Shown here one piece after another: positions 52,003-61,360 of a stretch of DNA of 64,000 nt. A model generated the notes under the pieces. It was not told where the DNA came from, did not search any database, and saw only the letters and a list, made by a program, of their open reading frames with translations. Origin of the DNA: Bacillus_I endophytica_A (GTDB lineage: Bacteria; Bacillota; Bacilli; Bacillales; Bacillaceae_H). The position numbers and the translations under genes were made by a program. How positions within the stretch are numbered: position 1 is the stretch's first letter; each line of letters starts with the position of its first letter. Location: NCBI RefSeq assembly GCF_026790145.1, contig NZ_JALAMS010000014.1, positions 124,001 to 188,000 of the forward strand, in the 5' to 3' direction.

Positions 52003-53592
52003 ATGGTTAGAAATAGAGACTGTTATAAGATTTATAATATTTTTAATAGGTACATTAGAAATAATTTTTTAAAAATAGGATTTTTAGTAATTTTTGCGGG
52101 TTTATTGAGTGCGTGTGAGAACTCAGCAACAGAAACTAAAAATAAGGAAGAAGGTAAACACGTTCATTTTCTTTATAATTTCTCTACTAATTCTCTTGAT
52201 CCACATGTAGATTCAAGTTATGTTCCGTTAAGAGCAGGAATAACAGAAACACTAGTTCGATTAGATGAAAAAAATTTAACCATTAAACCATGGCTAGCTG
52301 AAAGCTGGGAAGGTGAAGATGGTCAACACTGGACAATTAAACTCCGTGAAGATGTTAAATTTCAAAATGGTAAGAAAATGGATGCTAAAGCAGTTAAAGC
52401 TTCTCTCGAACGTGCACTTAAAGAAAGTGTTGCTGTGGAAAATGCACTGAAAATTAATAATATTCAAGCAGATGGATACTCCTTACATATTACAACTACT
52501 GAACCATTTCCAGAGTTTGTCTCAGAACTTGTAAACCCTAATGTTTCAATTATTGATGTAACAGAAGGAGATATTGTTAATAAACCTATAGGTACAGGGC
52601 CTTTTGCATTAGAGAGTTTCACTCCTGGAAGCAAACTGGAACTAAAACGTTATAACGATTATTGGGATGGAGCTTCAAAGCTCGACTCTGTAACCTTCTC
52701 ATTTAATGAAGATGCAAATGCTCGTTCGCTTGCCTTAAAGTCTGGGCAGGTAGATATTGTTTATCGTCCCGAAGTAGAGACTCTTGAAACCCTAAAAGCA
52801 ATGGATGGTATTAAAGTTGAGTCCACAGCAACTTTTCGCGTACATCAAATGACAATGAATATGCAACGGAAAAGTTTACAGGATGTCAATGTACGACGAG
52901 CTGTAGATGCGTTAATTGACCGTCAAAAAATTGTGGATACTATTCTGCTTGGGCATGCTGAAGTTGCTCAAGGTCCGTTCCTTCCTTCCCTTCCCTTTGC
53001 TCCAAAGTATGAAAATAGTCAAAGGGAGAAAGGTGCAGACATAGCTATAAAACACTTAAAGAAAGCCGGTTATAAGCTTAAAGACGAAAAAATGCAAAAA
53101 AATGGAGAACCACTTAAATTTACCTTACTAACTTATTCAGCAAGAGCCGATTTACCCTTAATTGCTCAAGTTTTTCAATCAGATGCTAAAAAAATTGGGA
53201 TTGATGTTGAGATAAGACAAATTGACATTCCAGAAGAATATATGGCGTCAAACCGCGATTGGGACTTGGCTACTTATAGTAATTTGACAGCTCCTCGTGG
53301 AGATGCAGGTTATTATTTGAATGCTACTTACCACCCCACTGGTGCTCTAAACTTTAGTGGTGCAAGTGATTCGAAATTGACAGCTATCATTGGTAAACTC
53401 AATCAAACAGTCAATCAAGAAGAACGAGCTACACTTTCAGAGCAGGCAGCTAATTATATAAATGAGCATGTAATTAATTCGTTTGTTTTACATCCTTCAA
53501 CAATCGTTGCCTACAATGAAGATAAAGTTAAGAATTGGGTAACTACCCGTAGTGAATATTACATGATTACAAATAAACTGGATGTGAAGTAG
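52003..53592 (+). CDS. second Opp/Nik-type substrate-binding lipoprotein, Zur-linked
   Basis: This 529-residue SBP_bac_5 protein has a long basic start and the lipobox FAGLLSAC (Cys about residue 38). The domain resembles nickel/metal-complex binders (NikA-like): HFLYNFSTNSLDPHVDSSYV, LTIKPWLAESWEGEDGQHWT, REDVKFQNGKKMDAKAVKAS and PIGTGPFALESFTPGSKLEL. AGGGGGAG precedes the ATG. It is first in a five-gene operon with tandem Zur boxes. Its ligand may be a zinc complex with a metallophore or an amino acid; nickel or cobalt is possible. Confidence 0.8.
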   Translation: MVRNRDCYKIYNIFNRYIRNNFLKIGFLVIFAGLLSACENSATETKNKEEGKHVHFLYNFSTNSLDPHVDSSYVPLRAGITETLVRLDEKNLTIKPWLAESWEGEDGQHWTIKLREDVKFQNGKKMDAKAVKASLERALKESVAVENALKINNIQADGYSLHITTTEPFPEFVSELVNPNVSIIDVTEGDIVNKPIGTGPFALESFTPGSKLELKRYNDYWDGASKLDSVTFSFNEDANARSLALKSGQVDIVYRPEVETLETLKAMDGIKVESTATFRVHQMTMNMQRKSLQDVNVRRAVDALIDRQKIVDTILLGHAEVAQGPFLPSLPFAPKYENSQREKGADIAIKHLKKAGYKLKDEKMQKNGEPLKFTLLTYSARADLPLIAQVFQSDAKKIGIDVEIRQIDIPEEYMASNRDWDLATYSNLTAPRGDAGYYLNATYHPTGALNFSGASDSKLTAIIGKLNQTVNQEERATLSEQAANYINEHVINSFVLHPSTIVAYNEDKVKNWVTTRSEYYMITNKLDVK

Positions 53593-53596
53593 ATAG

Positions 53597-54541
53597 ATGG
53601 TTCAAATTATTGTTCGGAAGTTTCTTGAAGTTTTTATTTTTATGTTGTTTATTACCTTTGTAAGCTTTTTATTTATTAGGCTTGCACCTGGGGATCCTGT
53701 GTTGACTATTCTGAATGTTGATGAACTATCTGTTAGTCAAGAACAGGTGGAAATGTTGAGAGAAGAAATGGGATTCAACAAGCCTTTACTCGTTCAATAT
53801 GGGTATTGGCTTCTTAATTTTGTTCAACTTGATTTCGGTCAGTCGTATGTTACTGGTCAACCTGTAATAGAAATGATTTTAACTGGTCTTCCCGCTACAG
53901 TTGAATTAACAATTGGGTCAATGATCGTTATGTTGGCAGTATCGATTCCATTAGGTTCCTTATCAGCCCTGTATCGGGATAGCTGGATTGATCAGATTAG
54001 TAGAATACTATCGATTATTGGAGCAGCTATCCCTAGTTTTTGGTTAGGTCTTATTTTTATCGATTTAATTAGTGTACGTTTTAGTTGGCTTCCAACAATG
54101 GGGAGAGATGGACTATCCTCATTAATCTTACCATCGCTGACACTTGGTTTAGCTATTTCTAGTGTATATGTCCGCTTGCTTCGTTCAAGCTTACTTGATT
54201 CTCTTGGTCAAGAATTTATTCGTTCAGCAAGAGCTCGTGGTCTGTCAGATAAACGAATCTTTTTAGTCCATGCATTTCGACATAGCCTCCCTCCGGTTAT
54301 TACTGTATTTGGGGTAAGTTTGGGAAGCTTAATTGGTGGTGTAGTGGTGATTGAAGTTCTATTTGCATATCCGGGTATAGGAAAACTTGTAGTTGATGCA
54401 ATACGCCAACGAGATTATCCACTCATACAAGGATATATTTTAATCATGTCTGCTGTAGTTTTTATTGTAAATACATGCGTTGATTTGTCTTATCGATATT
54501 TGAACCCAGAAATGAAATTAAAAGAAACGGAGAGTAAATAG
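53597..54541 (+). CDS. Opp/Nik-type ABC permease (NikB-like)
   Basis: This 314-residue permease has VSFLFIRLAPGDPVLTILNV, MGFNKPLLVQYGYWLLNFVQ, LPATVELTIGSMIVMLAVSI and the EAA loop FIRSARARGLSDKRIFLVHA. It starts 4 bp after the binding-protein gene and abuts the next permease gene. It is a paralogue of CntB. Confidence 0.88.
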   Translation: MVQIIVRKFLEVFIFMLFITFVSFLFIRLAPGDPVLTILNVDELSVSQEQVEMLREEMGFNKPLLVQYGYWLLNFVQLDFGQSYVTGQPVIEMILTGLPATVELTIGSMIVMLAVSIPLGSLSALYRDSWIDQISRILSIIGAAIPSFWLGLIFIDLISVRFSWLPTMGRDGLSSLILPSLTLGLAISSVYVRLLRSSLLDSLGQEFIRSARARGLSDKRIFLVHAFRHSLPPVITVFGVSLGSLIGGVVVIEVLFAYPGIGKLVVDAIRQRDYPLIQGYILIMSAVVFIVNTCVDLSYRYLNPEMKLKETESK

Positions 54542-55390
54542 ATGAAGGGTCTTTCTATGCATTTGTTTAATGAAAAAAAGCCTGTCTGGCAAGGGATAAT
54601 TGGGTTGCTATCCATTGTCTTTGTAATTTTAGTCTCTATTTATACTTTTTACTTTTTAAAGCATGATCCTACATTAACAAATCTTGATGAACGTCTCCAA
54701 GAAGTGAGCTTCCAGCACCCACTTGGTACAGATCATCTTGGTAGAGATGTTTTGACTAGGCTATTGTTAGGTGGGATTCAGACAATTGGGTATAGTTCTC
54801 TAGCACTCATTGTTGCTCTCCTTATTGGAATCCCCTTTGGTCTTATTTCAGGATATAAACGTGGGCTAGTTGATCGGATATTTATGAGAATTGCCGATGG
54901 ATTTTTAGCCTTCCCTGATACAATTGTTGCTATTGTTTTAAGTGGTTTGCTCGGACCTGGGATAGGTAACCTTGTCCTTGCTATTGTGTTGGTTAAATGG
55001 GTAAGTTATGCCCGTCTAGTCCGTAGCACAGTTTTATCAGAATCCCAAAAAGATTATGTGTTGGTTGCAAAAATCAACGGACTATCTTCAATTAAAATTA
55101 TGCAGAAGCATTTATTTCCCCATATTGTAGGAAACGTTCTTGTTTTGGCAAGTCTTGATTTAGGTAAAATTATTCTTCTTATTTCCTCTCTATCATATAT
55201 AGGGCTAGGAGCACAACCACCAACTCCTGAATGGGGAGCAATGCTAAATGACTCACGCCCCTATTTTGAGTCAAAACCTGAATTAATGATATACCCTGGT
55301 TTAGCCATTGTAGTCGTAGTATTACTGACTAACATGCTAGGAGACTATTTACGTGATCATTTTGATGTGAAAAAGGAGATACGAAAATGA
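54542..55390 (+). CDS. Opp/Nik-type ABC permease (NikC-like)
   Basis: This 282-residue permease has GTDHLGRDVLTRLLLGGIQT, GLVDRIFMRIADGFLAFPDT and the EAA loop YVLVAKINGLSSIKIMQKHL. Its ATG directly follows the preceding TAG, and its own stop overlaps the next start (ATGA). It forms the pore with the preceding permease. Confidence 0.88.
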   Translation: MKGLSMHLFNEKKPVWQGIIGLLSIVFVILVSIYTFYFLKHDPTLTNLDERLQEVSFQHPLGTDHLGRDVLTRLLLGGIQTIGYSSLALIVALLIGIPFGLISGYKRGLVDRIFMRIADGFLAFPDTIVAIVLSGLLGPGIGNLVLAIVLVKWVSYARLVRSTVLSESQKDYVLVAKINGLSSIKIMQKHLFPHIVGNVLVLASLDLGKIILLISSLSYIGLGAQPPTPEWGAMLNDSRPYFESKPELMIYPGLAIVVVVLLTNMLGDYLRDHFDVKKEIRK

Positions 55391-56187
55391 TTTTATCGAT
55401 TGAAAGAGTATCCATTAGCAGTAGGGAAAAGAAAATTGTTAATAACGTGTCCCTTTCGATTCGCAAAGGAGAATGGTATGCTCTTGTTGGGCAAAGTGGA
55501 AGTGGAAAAAGTTTATTATCCCAGTCAATTGGACAACTTCTTCATTCTAATTTACAGATAGAAGGAAAGATTTTATTTAAAGGAGAGAACTTACTTGAAT
55601 TCTCACCAAAGCAAATTCAAACAGTACGTGGTCAAAAAATTTCTTATATTTTTCAAGATTATCAAGGTTCTTTTACCCCATTTCGTACCATTTCTCAACA
55701 TTTTGAAGAATACCAGAAAACTCATGGGATTCATGATTCAAAAACCCGTGAGTTAAATGCAAAGGAAGAACTTGAAGCTGTTGGGCTAGACGAAACACTA
55801 TATAATCGATATCCCTTTCAATTAAGTGGTGGACAACTTCAACGTGTCTCAATTGCATTGGCACTTTTACTATCTCCAGACTTATTAATTGCAGATGAAA
55901 TAACAACTGCACTTGATAGTGTTTCTGGACACAGAATTTTAGAATCACTTGCCAAACGGCAAAAAGAAAAAGGATGTACCATATTATTTATTACTCATGA
56001 TTGGCGACATGTTAAAAGATATGCAACTCGCTTAGCAGTGATGAAGGAAGGGAAAATTGTTGAATCAGGTAATAAACATCGTATACTTGATCATCCAAAG
56101 CATGAATATACCAAGCAATTAATTCAAGCAGCTCCTACCCTTGGACGTGGGCTCCCTTCAGGTTTACCGGAGGTTGAAAACAAATGA
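55387..56187 (+). CDS. ABC transporter ATPase (NikD/OppD-like)
   Basis: This 266-residue ATPase has Walker A GQSGSGKSLLSQSIG, signature LSGGQLQRVSIALALL, Walker B LLIADEITTALDSVSG and the His switch FITHDWRHV. It has coupled start and stop overlaps with both neighbours in the second importer operon. Confidence 0.9.
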   Translation: MILSIERVSISSREKKIVNNVSLSIRKGEWYALVGQSGSGKSLLSQSIGQLLHSNLQIEGKILFKGENLLEFSPKQIQTVRGQKISYIFQDYQGSFTPFRTISQHFEEYQKTHGIHDSKTRELNAKEELEAVGLDETLYNRYPFQLSGGQLQRVSIALALLLSPDLLIADEITTALDSVSGHRILESLAKRQKEKGCTILFITHDWRHVKRYATRLAVMKEGKIVESGNKHRILDHPKHEYTKQLIQAAPTLGRGLPSGLPEVENK

Positions 56188-56945
56188 ATTTACTTACTGT
56201 ACACGAATTAAAAAAATCATATCAGGCTAAGAAAACCATTCTTGATAACATCTCGTTTGAACTGAACAAGGGGGAATGTCTAGGTCTTGTTGGTGAAAGT
56301 GGTTGTGGTAAGAGCACATTAGCTCGCTGCCTGCTCCGAATTGAACCGATTGATAGCGGATTAATTTATTTTAAGGATAAGGCAATTGAGCAATTGAATG
56401 ATCGACAGTTATATCCTTATCGAAGAAAGATTCAAATTGTGCTGCAAAACCCTTCAGCCTCTTTAAATCCAAAACTTAAAATAAAAGATTCACTTATTGA
56501 TCCTTATGCTCAATTTAAGAATGACCTTAATCTTATACATTTTTCCTATACTTCAAAGGATGCTTTTATAAAGCAGCTTCTTGAAGTCGTTGAGTTACCA
56601 TCTAGCTTGGCAGATCGATATCCTCACGAGCTAAGTGGAGGTCAGCGACAACGTGTAACAATTGCCCGTGCTATTAGTATTGAACCTGAATTCATTGTTT
56701 TAGATGAGCCCACGGCAAGTCTTGACGTTATCTCTCAAGGAGCAATACTTACTTTATTAACAGACCTTCGTAAAGCGTTAAATCTTTCATACTTGTTTAT
56801 TTCGCATGATCTTGCTGCTGTCAAAGAAATGAGTCAACGGATTATGGTCATGAAAGATGGCAAACTTGTTGATCAATTCGACAATGAACAATTATTTAAT
56901 GAGGAACGTCATTCATATACAAAAGAGCTCATTTCAATTTTTTGA
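56184..56945 (+). CDS. ABC transporter ATPase (NikE/OppF-like)
   Basis: This 253-residue ATPase has Walker A GESGCGKSTLARCLL, signature LSGGQRQRVTIARAIS, Walker B FIVLDEPTASLDVISQ and the switch FISHDLAAV. It is the last gene of the Zur-linked importer. Its start overlaps the previous stop by 4 bp. Confidence 0.9.
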   Translation: MNLLTVHELKKSYQAKKTILDNISFELNKGECLGLVGESGCGKSTLARCLLRIEPIDSGLIYFKDKAIEQLNDRQLYPYRRKIQIVLQNPSASLNPKLKIKDSLIDPYAQFKNDLNLIHFSYTSKDAFIKQLLEVVELPSSLADRYPHELSGGQRQRVTIARAISIEPEFIVLDEPTASLDVISQGAILTLLTDLRKALNLSYLFISHDLAAVKEMSQRIMVMKDGKLVDQFDNEQLFNEERHSYTKELISIF

Positions 56946-57025
56946 CCAGTTGTATTGTAAAATCTTATTGTTAATAACAAGCCCTATTATTAGCTCGTTT
57001 ATAGTAACTTGCATTAACAGAAAAG

Positions 57026-57068
57026 AAAAAGCACAAACTTGTTGTCACTGAACAAGTTTGTGCTCGTT
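57026..57068. repeat. dispersed hairpin element, copy 3 (terminator)
   Basis: Arms GCACAAACTTGTT (57031-57043) and AACAAGTTTGTGC (57051-57063) form a perfect 13-bp stem with loop GTCACTG, flanked by AAAAA and TCGTTTT. It lies between the convergent importer operon and the DUF2653 gene. The centre matches copies at 18188 and 39511. Confidence 0.7.
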
Positions 57069-57164
57069 TTACTTTCCTGAATTTAGATAAAAATATAAAT
57101 TGTTCCCCTAACTCCCTTGCCTCTTACTACAGCAAAACCTTTTGTTCTAATCATCTTCCATTTA

Positions 57165-57452
57165 TCAATTGATTAGTGCAATAATACCTTCTTCATCATC
57201 TAGCACTAGCTTGATGTCAGCGTAAGGATCTCTGTTCAAATATTCGTCAAGCCATAATCGAATAGCTTCAATCAAGTTTGCAGTAATTAAAACTTGCTTT
57301 CGACCGTCTACGAAAGCTTCCGCAGAAAATCCGTAACTATCATCATACATGAGCTCTACTTCGACTTCTTGAGGCTTTATTTGCTTTTTTTGAGAGATAT
57401 AAACACAAAGAGCATTAATAATATCTTGCTCAGAAATGCTTAAGCTCCCCAT
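57165..57452 (-). CDS. DUF2653-family protein
   Basis: This 95-residue protein has the text SEQDIINALCVYISQKKQIK, PQEVEVELMYDDSYGFSAEA and NLIEAIRLWLDEYLNRDPYA, recognised as the DUF2653 (YxeD-like) family of small Bacillus proteins of unknown function. It overlaps the upstream membrane-protein gene by 13 bp, so the two are probably coupled. There is no signal or membrane segment. Confidence 0.65.
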   Translation of the reverse strand: MGSLSISEQDIINALCVYISQKKQIKPQEVEVELMYDDSYGFSAEAFVDGRKQVLITANLIEAIRLWLDEYLNRDPYADIKLVLDDEEGIIALIN

Positions 57453-57886
57453 GGATTAGTATCCTTCTTTTTCTTTTTATCTCTGAAAAACACAAAAACT
57501 TTGCGAATAACAGCAATTAAAACAACAATTGCTAGAACATTAATTAGTAAACCTAAGATAGATCCTAATATACCCATCTTTGCGAATAGGCTACCAAATA
57601 ATAATCCAGCAAGTCCACCTATCATGAGGCCTTTCATTAGACCACCCGACATAAAACCGCCTTTGTTATTTTTAGCATTTGTCGATTTATTTGTTGTAGT
57701 AGAGTCTTCTTTTTTCTTTTGGAAATTTAAATTGTTATTCGTACTGTTGTTATCGTTGTTAAAACTTTTCTTCCCTGACCTGTAAGATTTTGCTTCCACT
57801 GTTGTTGAATGATCTTGGAAAACAAAGTTTCCAACGGGTAAAAATACAAGTACTGCCATAAGTAAAGCTGCTAACACTTTTTTCAT
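57440..57886 (-). CDS. Tim44-like membrane protein with signal peptide
   Basis: I start this gene at ATG 57886 (MKKVLAALLMAVLVFLPVGN), with GGAGGG upstream. The 148-residue product has a signal peptide, a Ser/Asn/Lys low-complexity stretch (about 30-75) and a Gly-rich double membrane segment (GLMKGLMIGGLAGLLFGSLF, then ILGSILGLLINVLAIVVLIA), then a basic tail (RDKKKKKDTNPWG). The layout is that of short Bacillus proteins annotated as Tim44-domain or preprotein-translocase-like, which lack a proven function. It is coupled to the DUF2653 gene. Confidence 0.65.
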   Translation of the reverse strand: MKKVLAALLMAVLVFLPVGNFVFQDHSTTVEAKSYRSGKKSFNNDNNSTNNNLNFQKKKEDSTTTNKSTNAKNNKGGFMSGGLMKGLMIGGLAGLLFGSLFAKMGILGSILGLLINVLAIVVLIAVIRKVFVFFRDKKKKKDTNPWGA

Positions 57887-58292
57887 TTTATTAATTCCCT
57901 CCGTAAGTTTAAGCATGATGCTTTTATTAGCAAGTGCAAATCTATTACACTAACCGGGTTAACATATATATTTTAACATTTTTATATGCTGTAAGAGTAT
58001 TAAAACCTAATGTTAATCATTAAGAATTTATTTTGAAAGTTCATCTATTACCATTCTCTCAAGTGTTTTCCTGAATTATAAGGTGAAAATTAATAATCCA
58101 TAGAGAAGGAAAAACAGAAGGCACTGTTTACCTCCCCTAACCTATTTTATGTAAACTAGCTCTGTATAAGGAGGGCTTTTAAAAAACATACTCCACTTAC
58201 ACTTTTAGTTATCTAATTAATTCCTAAAATGATTACCGATAAGAGCTGTTATGTTAACTTCATAAAAATACCGTATACATAATTAGATATAT
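57887..58292. other. intergenic region
   Basis: About 400 bp of AT-rich sequence lie between the Tim44-like gene start and the LysR gene end. No gene, clear promoter or strong hairpin was recognised. An AAGGAGGG at about 58170 has no start codon after it. Confidence 0.3.
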
Positions 58293-59165
58293 TTAGTTTG
58301 ACTTTAACAACAGTTTTATATATTCAATAAACTTTTTGGCAGCAGGAGAGATTTCTTTTAGGGATGGTGCAGCAATGCTGATAAATCGATGTTGTTCTGG
58401 CTCTATACTAAGAATGGTAACGTTATGCGGCAGACCTTGCAGAACTAATTCAGGAATGACGCTCACACCTAGTTCATTTTCCACCATCGCTATAATAGCT
58501 TGGTCATCAGCCATTTCGAATGCATTTTTAAGAGTAACACCGGTCTCTTTAAATATGCGTTTTATATCGTGGTCATAACCAGACTTTTGTGTGATAAAGG
58601 ATTCATTCTCTAATTGTTCAATACGGATTTTCTCTTGATTACTTAGAGTATGATTGTATGGAAGGATACAAACTAGTCTGTCTTTTTTTAGAGGTATCGT
58701 TTCAAAACCTTCTAACGTAGGTAAGCTAACAAAACCAAAATCTACAACTCCATTAGCAATCCATTGTTCAATATCTTGATAGCCTCCCTGTAAAATCTTA
58801 ATTTCTATAAAGGGATGCTCTTGTTTAAAATGCTTTATCCATCTAGGAAGCCATTGAATACAAACACTTGTAAATGCCCCTATCCGAACTGAACCAACTT
58901 CAAGTCCATTGATACAGGCGGCTTCTTGCTTCATTTTTTCATCCCAATGTAGAATCGTTCGTATATATTTTAAGATTCTCTGCCCATTGCTTGTTAAAGT
59001 GATACCAGACCGACTTCTAATAAGTAAAGGAAAGCCAAGTTCAGCTTCAAGGTTTGCGATAGAATAACTAACAGCGGACTGAGTTAAATTTAAAGCTTCC
59101 GCAGCTTTGGTTAGATTACCCAGCTCAACAACAGTGTCAAAAACTTCATATTTGGCAAGACTCAT
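58293..59165 (-). CDS. LysR-family regulator
   Basis: I start this gene at ATG 59165 (MSLAKYEVFDTVVELGNLTK), 8 nt from AGGAA. It has 290 residues. The N-terminal helix-turn-helix is AAEALNLTQSAVSYSIANLE, then AELGFPLLIRSRSGITLTSN. The effector domain covers about 90-290 (VRIGAFTSVCIQWLPRWIKH, ENELGVSVIPELVLQGL). It is CysL/CynR-like in text. It is divergent from the DUF554 gene at 59291 with 125 bp between, so it probably controls that gene. Confidence 0.85.
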   Translation of the reverse strand: MSLAKYEVFDTVVELGNLTKAAEALNLTQSAVSYSIANLEAELGFPLLIRSRSGITLTSNGQRILKYIRTILHWDEKMKQEAACINGLEVGSVRIGAFTSVCIQWLPRWIKHFKQEHPFIEIKILQGGYQDIEQWIANGVVDFGFVSLPTLEGFETIPLKKDRLVCILPYNHTLSNQEKIRIEQLENESFITQKSGYDHDIKRIFKETGVTLKNAFEMADDQAIIAMVENELGVSVIPELVLQGLPHNVTILSIEPEQHRFISIAAPSLKEISPAAKKFIEYIKLLLKSN

Positions 59166-59290
59166 TTTTATCATTCCTATCCATAAATTTTATTCATGTT
59201 AAATATTGAAAACTTTGATTTTATTTATATGTAGTTTACTTCTATAATTTGAGAAAATACAATTGTATAGAAACGGACAGGTGAAAGAAA

Positions 59291-60004
59291 ATGATTTTAA
59301 TAGGGGCTTTAGTAAATGGAATAGGTGTAAGTATCGGTACGTTATTAGGGAATCTACTTCGTCGTATACCAGATAGCATGAAACACACTGTCATGAATGT
59401 AATGGGTTTAGCCATTATCGTCATGGGAGTACAAATGGGATTTAAAAGTGAGAATTTTCTTATCGTGATTTTAAGTCTTGCTATAGGGGCAGTAATTGGT
59501 GAGTTATTTGCCTTAGAAGATAAACTAACTAACATAGGAGGTTGGTTAGAGAAAAAAATCGGCTCAAGCAAAGAAGGAAGTATATCTCAAGGATTTATAA
59601 CAGGTACTTTAGTATTCGTCGTTGGAGCAATGGGTATCATTGGTGCTTTAGATAGTGGAATTAGAGGTAATCATGATGTGTTATATACAAAAACGATTAT
59701 AGATACATTTGTAGCATTAATATTGACTACAACTCTAGGGATTGGGGTCTTATTTTCTGCAATTCCAGTCATTTTATATGAAGGTTCAATTGCTATTTTT
59801 GCAACTCAAATTGAGCATTTTATTCCTCATGCTTTAATGAATAGTTTTATTACAGAAATGACCGCTACCGGTGGAATTATGATTATTGCCATTGGTTCAA
59901 ATTTAGTAGGAATTACCAACATCAAAGTGGCTAATCTTCTTCCTGGAATCGTAGTAACTGCACTGCTTGTTTCAATTATTTACGGTTTTAAATTACATTT
60001 CTAA
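59291..60004 (+). CDS. DUF554 membrane protein, second copy
   Basis: This 237-residue protein has about seven helices and full DUF554 text: GALVNGIGVSIGTLLGNLLR, RIPDSMKHTVMNVMGLAIIV, GELFALEDKL, FITGTLVFVVGAMGIIGALD, SGIRGNHDVLYTKTIIDTFV and EMTATGGIMIIAIGSNLVGI. It is distantly similar to the MerR-controlled copy at 39675. AGGTGAAAG lies before the ATG. The divergent LysR gene suggests induction by a small molecule. The substrate is unknown. Confidence 0.82.
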   Translation: MILIGALVNGIGVSIGTLLGNLLRRIPDSMKHTVMNVMGLAIIVMGVQMGFKSENFLIVILSLAIGAVIGELFALEDKLTNIGGWLEKKIGSSKEGSISQGFITGTLVFVVGAMGIIGALDSGIRGNHDVLYTKTIIDTFVALILTTTLGIGVLFSAIPVILYEGSIAIFATQIEHFIPHALMNSFITEMTATGGIMIIAIGSNLVGITNIKVANLLPGIVVTALLVSIIYGFKLHF

Positions 60005-60022
60005 AAATGAATATACGCCACA

Positions 60023-60073
60023 AAACCTTTCCTTTTTAGTAATATAATTCTTGCTACTGAAGAGGAAAGGTTT
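60023..60073 (+). terminator. terminator after the second DUF554 gene
   Basis: Arms AAACCTTTCCT (60023-60033) and AGGAAAGGTTT (60063-60073) pair around a long AT-rich loop that can itself fold. Confidence 0.55.
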
Positions 60074-60164
60074 CTCGCTTTATTCCTATTTATTCAGAAG
60101 TACAAATGATTTTACTTTAGAAAATTAATCAGTTTTTTTAAGACGATCAGACTTTTCATCATAC

Positions 60165-60788
60165 TTATTTGTCCTTTTTTAACTTCCTCTCCATCAATTG
60201 TGCCATTTGTTGAGAATTTAAAGCCTTTTCTTCATAGAGTCTATTAACGATGTTCTGATAGTCCCCTTCACTACGATTTTGACTTATTTTATTGGCAGCT
60301 TGAATTTCTTGTACTTTAATCTTAAATCCAACAATCCCTTTTAATTCTTTTTCTAAAACTTCAAGAGAAAGCTTATCCCATAAAACAGGATTCTTACGAT
60401 GTTTTTCGTATTTTTGCAACAACTTTGTCAGGTCCTGTTTTAACTCTTCTTCGTTCAAAATGCAAGCTGTACCATATACATGTACAGCTTGATAGTTCCA
60501 TGTTGGCACATTTTCCTGCTTGTACCAAGAAGAAGAGATATAAGCGTGTGGTCCTTGGAACATCACCAATACATTTTCACAGGTTTCAAATGTTCTCCAT
60601 TGAGGGTTCCCATAAGCGACATGCCCTGTTATATAGTAAGTATCTCCTTCTTTCACTAACTGCAAGGGCAAATGAGTGGCAATGGGTTTCCCCTGTTTTG
60701 TTGTGACCAACGTGCCAAAGGAGTTTTCTTGAACAAATTCCCATATTTCATCAACATTTGTGACCCTAAAATATTTTGGAATATACAT
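60165..60788 (-). CDS. paiB: PaiB-family FMN-binding regulator
   Basis: This 207-residue protein starts MYIPKYFRVTNVDEIWEFVQ and contains FGTLVTTKQGKPIATHLPLQ, YYITGHVAYGNPQW and AYISSSWYKQENVPTWNYQA followed by VHVYG, the hallmarks of PaiB (FMN-binding split-barrel). PaiB with PaiA represses protease and sporulation genes in B. subtilis. It is the third gene of the marR-paiA-paiB operon, 28 bp after paiA. Confidence 0.9.
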   Translation of the reverse strand: MYIPKYFRVTNVDEIWEFVQENSFGTLVTTKQGKPIATHLPLQLVKEGDTYYITGHVAYGNPQWRTFETCENVLVMFQGPHAYISSSWYKQENVPTWNYQAVHVYGTACILNEEELKQDLTKLLQKYEKHRKNPVLWDKLSLEVLEKELKGIVGFKIKVQEIQAANKISQNRSEGDYQNIVNRLYEEKALNSQQMAQLMERKLKKDK

Positions 60789-60816
60789 GATCAGCCACCT
60801 CTCCTCTCAAAAGAAG

Positions 60817-61335
60817 TTATACGAGTGTTTTGACCATTATAAAGTCTACTTGCTCTTCATCCCCCATATAAAAAGAGTGGGCTCCAGTTTGAATAAATCC
60901 CATTTTCCTATAAAAGATGAGGGCATTTTCGTTTTTCTCCCATACGCCTAGCCAGATTTTCTTTTTATTATGTTCCATTGCCATATCTATTGCTTTATTG
61001 AATAGATATTTACCAAGCCCATGTTTTTGAAAGTTGTTCTTTATATAAATCCTTTCAATTTCAAGGGATTCATCCCCCATCTCTTCAGACTGAGCATCAT
61101 CGGTATTGACCTTTAAATAGCCTGCAATTTCGTTATCAACATAAACAAAAAAGAAATGTGAAGACGTATTAGATAATTCTTTCTCTACTTGTTCTAAGTT
61201 AAAAGCCTTTTCCAAATAGGCTTCCATATTTTCAGGTGAATTCTGATGCTTAAAAGTTTCATTAAATGTTTCATAACTAATTTCTTGAAGTTTTCGTAAA
61301 TCTTCAAGGGTACATTTTTTTATATTTATCATCAT
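60817..61335 (-). CDS. paiA: PaiA-type polyamine N-acetyltransferase
   Basis: This 172-residue GNAT protein has LQEISYETFNETFKHQNSPE near the N-terminus, IAGYLKVNTDDAQSEEMGDE, LEIERIYIKNNFQKHGLGKY, where QKHGLGK binds acetyl-CoA, and KIWLGVWEKNENALIFYRKM with GF. This fits PaiA, which acetylates spermidine and related polyamines. An adjacent paiB supports the call. AGGAGCGAC precedes the start. Confidence 0.88.
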   Translation of the reverse strand: MMINIKKCTLEDLRKLQEISYETFNETFKHQNSPENMEAYLEKAFNLEQVEKELSNTSSHFFFVYVDNEIAGYLKVNTDDAQSEEMGDESLEIERIYIKNNFQKHGLGKYLFNKAIDMAMEHNKKKIWLGVWEKNENALIFYRKMGFIQTGAHSFYMGDEEQVDFIMVKTLV

Positions 61336-61360
61336 TATAATCAGTCGCTCCTTTATGTTA

